From Dictyobacter arantiisoli (lineage in GTDB: Bacteria > Chloroflexota > Ktedonobacteria > Ktedonobacterales > Ktedonobacteraceae): DNA of 64,000 nucleotides. The stretch is taken from assembly GCF_008326305.1 (NCBI RefSeq), contig NZ_BIXY01000016.1, forward strand, positions 31,476 to 95,475, given 5' to 3'. Shown one piece after another: positions 63,645 through 64,000 of the stretch. Below the pieces are notes generated by a model. That model was not told the DNA's origin. It worked only from the letters and a program-made list of their open reading frames with translations, and did no database searches. Each line of letters starts with the position of its first letter. The stretch's first letter is position 1. The position numbers were made by a program, and so were the translations under genes.

Positions 63645-63705
63645 TTTAAGCATGTGGAGCAGAAAACGTATGCTCAGCACACATTTTCTGCTCCACATGC
63701 TTAAA
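63645..63705. terminator. 22-bp inverted repeat downstream of the reductase-like gene
   Basis: TTTAAGCATGTGGAGCAGAA plus AA (63645-63666) pairs perfectly with the segment 63684-63705 around a 17-base loop. It lies between the convergent reductase-like gene and tRNA-Arg. The tRNA has its own terminator, so this stem mainly serves the reductase gene. Confidence 0.7.
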
Positions 63706-63718
63706 GCGAAAAGAGCAC

Positions 63719-63740
63719 AAAAAAACCGCCAGCTTGGCGG
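63719..63740 (-). terminator. Intrinsic terminator of tRNA-Arg
   Basis: On the minus strand CCGCC-AAGCT-GGCGG is followed at once by seven T, a textbook intrinsic terminator about ten bases after the tRNA 3' end. Confidence 0.88.
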
Positions 63741-63750
63741 CTAAGGAAAA

Positions 63751-63822
63751 TGTTCCCGACTGGAATTGAACCAGCGCCACCGGTTTCGGAGACCGGTGCT
63801 CTATCCACTGAGCTACGGGAAC
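63751..63822 (-). tRNA. tRNA-Arg (anticodon CCG)
   Basis: Read on the minus strand: acceptor GTTCCCG/CGGGAAC with discriminator A, D arm AGCTCAGTGGATAGAGC, anticodon stem CCGGT/ACCGG closing loop CTCCGAA with anticodon CCG, and T arm CTGG/CCAG with TTCAATT. It reads the CGG codon. CCA is not encoded. The promoter upstream and the terminator downstream are both visible. Confidence 0.94.
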
Positions 63823-63832
63823 TTCATCAAGG

Positions 63833-63861
63833 AGTATACCATATTCGTCAAGCTTTCTCAA
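63833..63861 (-). promoter_or_regulatory. Promoter of tRNA-Arg
   Basis: On the minus strand TTGAGA (63861-63856) and TATACT (63838-63833) are exactly 17 bases apart. Transcription would start a few bases before the mature tRNA at 63822. Confidence 0.75.
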
Positions 63862-63960
63862 GACGCATCTCAAGCCAGGGTGCGCGTCATTTTTTTGCGG
63901 GAGGCTTGGCAGGAGAAAAGAAAGATGATACACTGGAAGCAGTAAAGAGTGGAGGATGAG

Positions 63961-64000
63961 ATGGAAGAAGCAATGGACAAAGAATGGCGCGATTTAAGCG
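63961..64000 (+). CDS. Start of a truncated gene at the window edge
   Basis: An ATG five bases after GGAGG opens a frame, MEEAMDKEWRDLS, that runs off the window end. Only 13 codons are visible, acidic and hydrophilic, so no product can be named. Confidence 0.4.
   Translation, partial: MEEAMDKEWRDLS

Overview
The window looks like a chromosomal segment of a Chloroflexota bacterium, most likely class Ktedonobacteria. This is an inference from gene content: an MglA-type GTPase with two roadblock/LC7 proteins, DUF4388 and DUF5348 regulatory proteins, a BTAD-type regulator, a DUF929 thiol protein, VKOR, and a KdpFABC operon without KdpD. Base composition is balanced by eye. No 16S gene or other decisive marker is present, so the assignment is moderate.

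Layout. 0-9 kb: a VirB11/TadA-like ATPase, a histidine phosphatase, a DUF929 protein, a VOC protein, tRNA-Glu with a consensus promoter, moeA, a sigma-54-type activator, a DUF4388 protein and tRNA-Ser. 9-20 kb: a TIM-barrel isomerase, an ABC-F protein with a long leader, a lone receiver protein and the K+ ATPase operon (a 28-aa membrane peptide, kdpF, kdpA, kdpB, kdpC), then DUF402, HEAT-like, GlsB-like and HAD proteins. 20-32 kb: an EamA permease without a normal start, the MglA/roadblock operon, an amidase, guaB with a leader hairpin, a small membrane protein, a DrrAB-like ABC exporter, VKOR, two dipeptide-type ABC ATPases without permeases, and RecQ. 32-46 kb: a receiver-kinase whose phospho-acceptor His is Arg, a MalK-like ATPase that has lost two catalytic residues, a lone tyrosine recombinase, MsrA, a 911-residue fusion with two CDGSH motifs, a ferredoxin-like region and a truncated-globin region, DUF2231, ABM and TMEM175-like proteins, a BTAD regulator, and a 1.3-kb gene-free stretch holding a MITE-like palindromic element.

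46-62.3 kb: fourteen genes, all on the + strand, closely spaced, with no internal terminator that I can see. They encode three DJ-1/PfpI proteins, a ThDP enzyme, three NTF2/SnoaL-like proteins, a three-subunit molybdenum hydroxylase, a GMC oxidoreductase, a VOC protein, a GlgX-type debranching enzyme and an AGE-epimerase/STAS fusion. This is the best candidate for an undescribed system. The mix suggests oxidation, isomerisation and C-C chemistry on a sugar-derived or aldehyde substrate, but the substrate cannot be read from sequence. The BTAD regulator transcribed away from it may control it, and moeA at 4-5 kb would supply its cofactor. The window ends with a UBP zinc-finger protein behind a clear promoter, an F420-reductase-like protein, tRNA-Arg and the first codons of a truncated gene.
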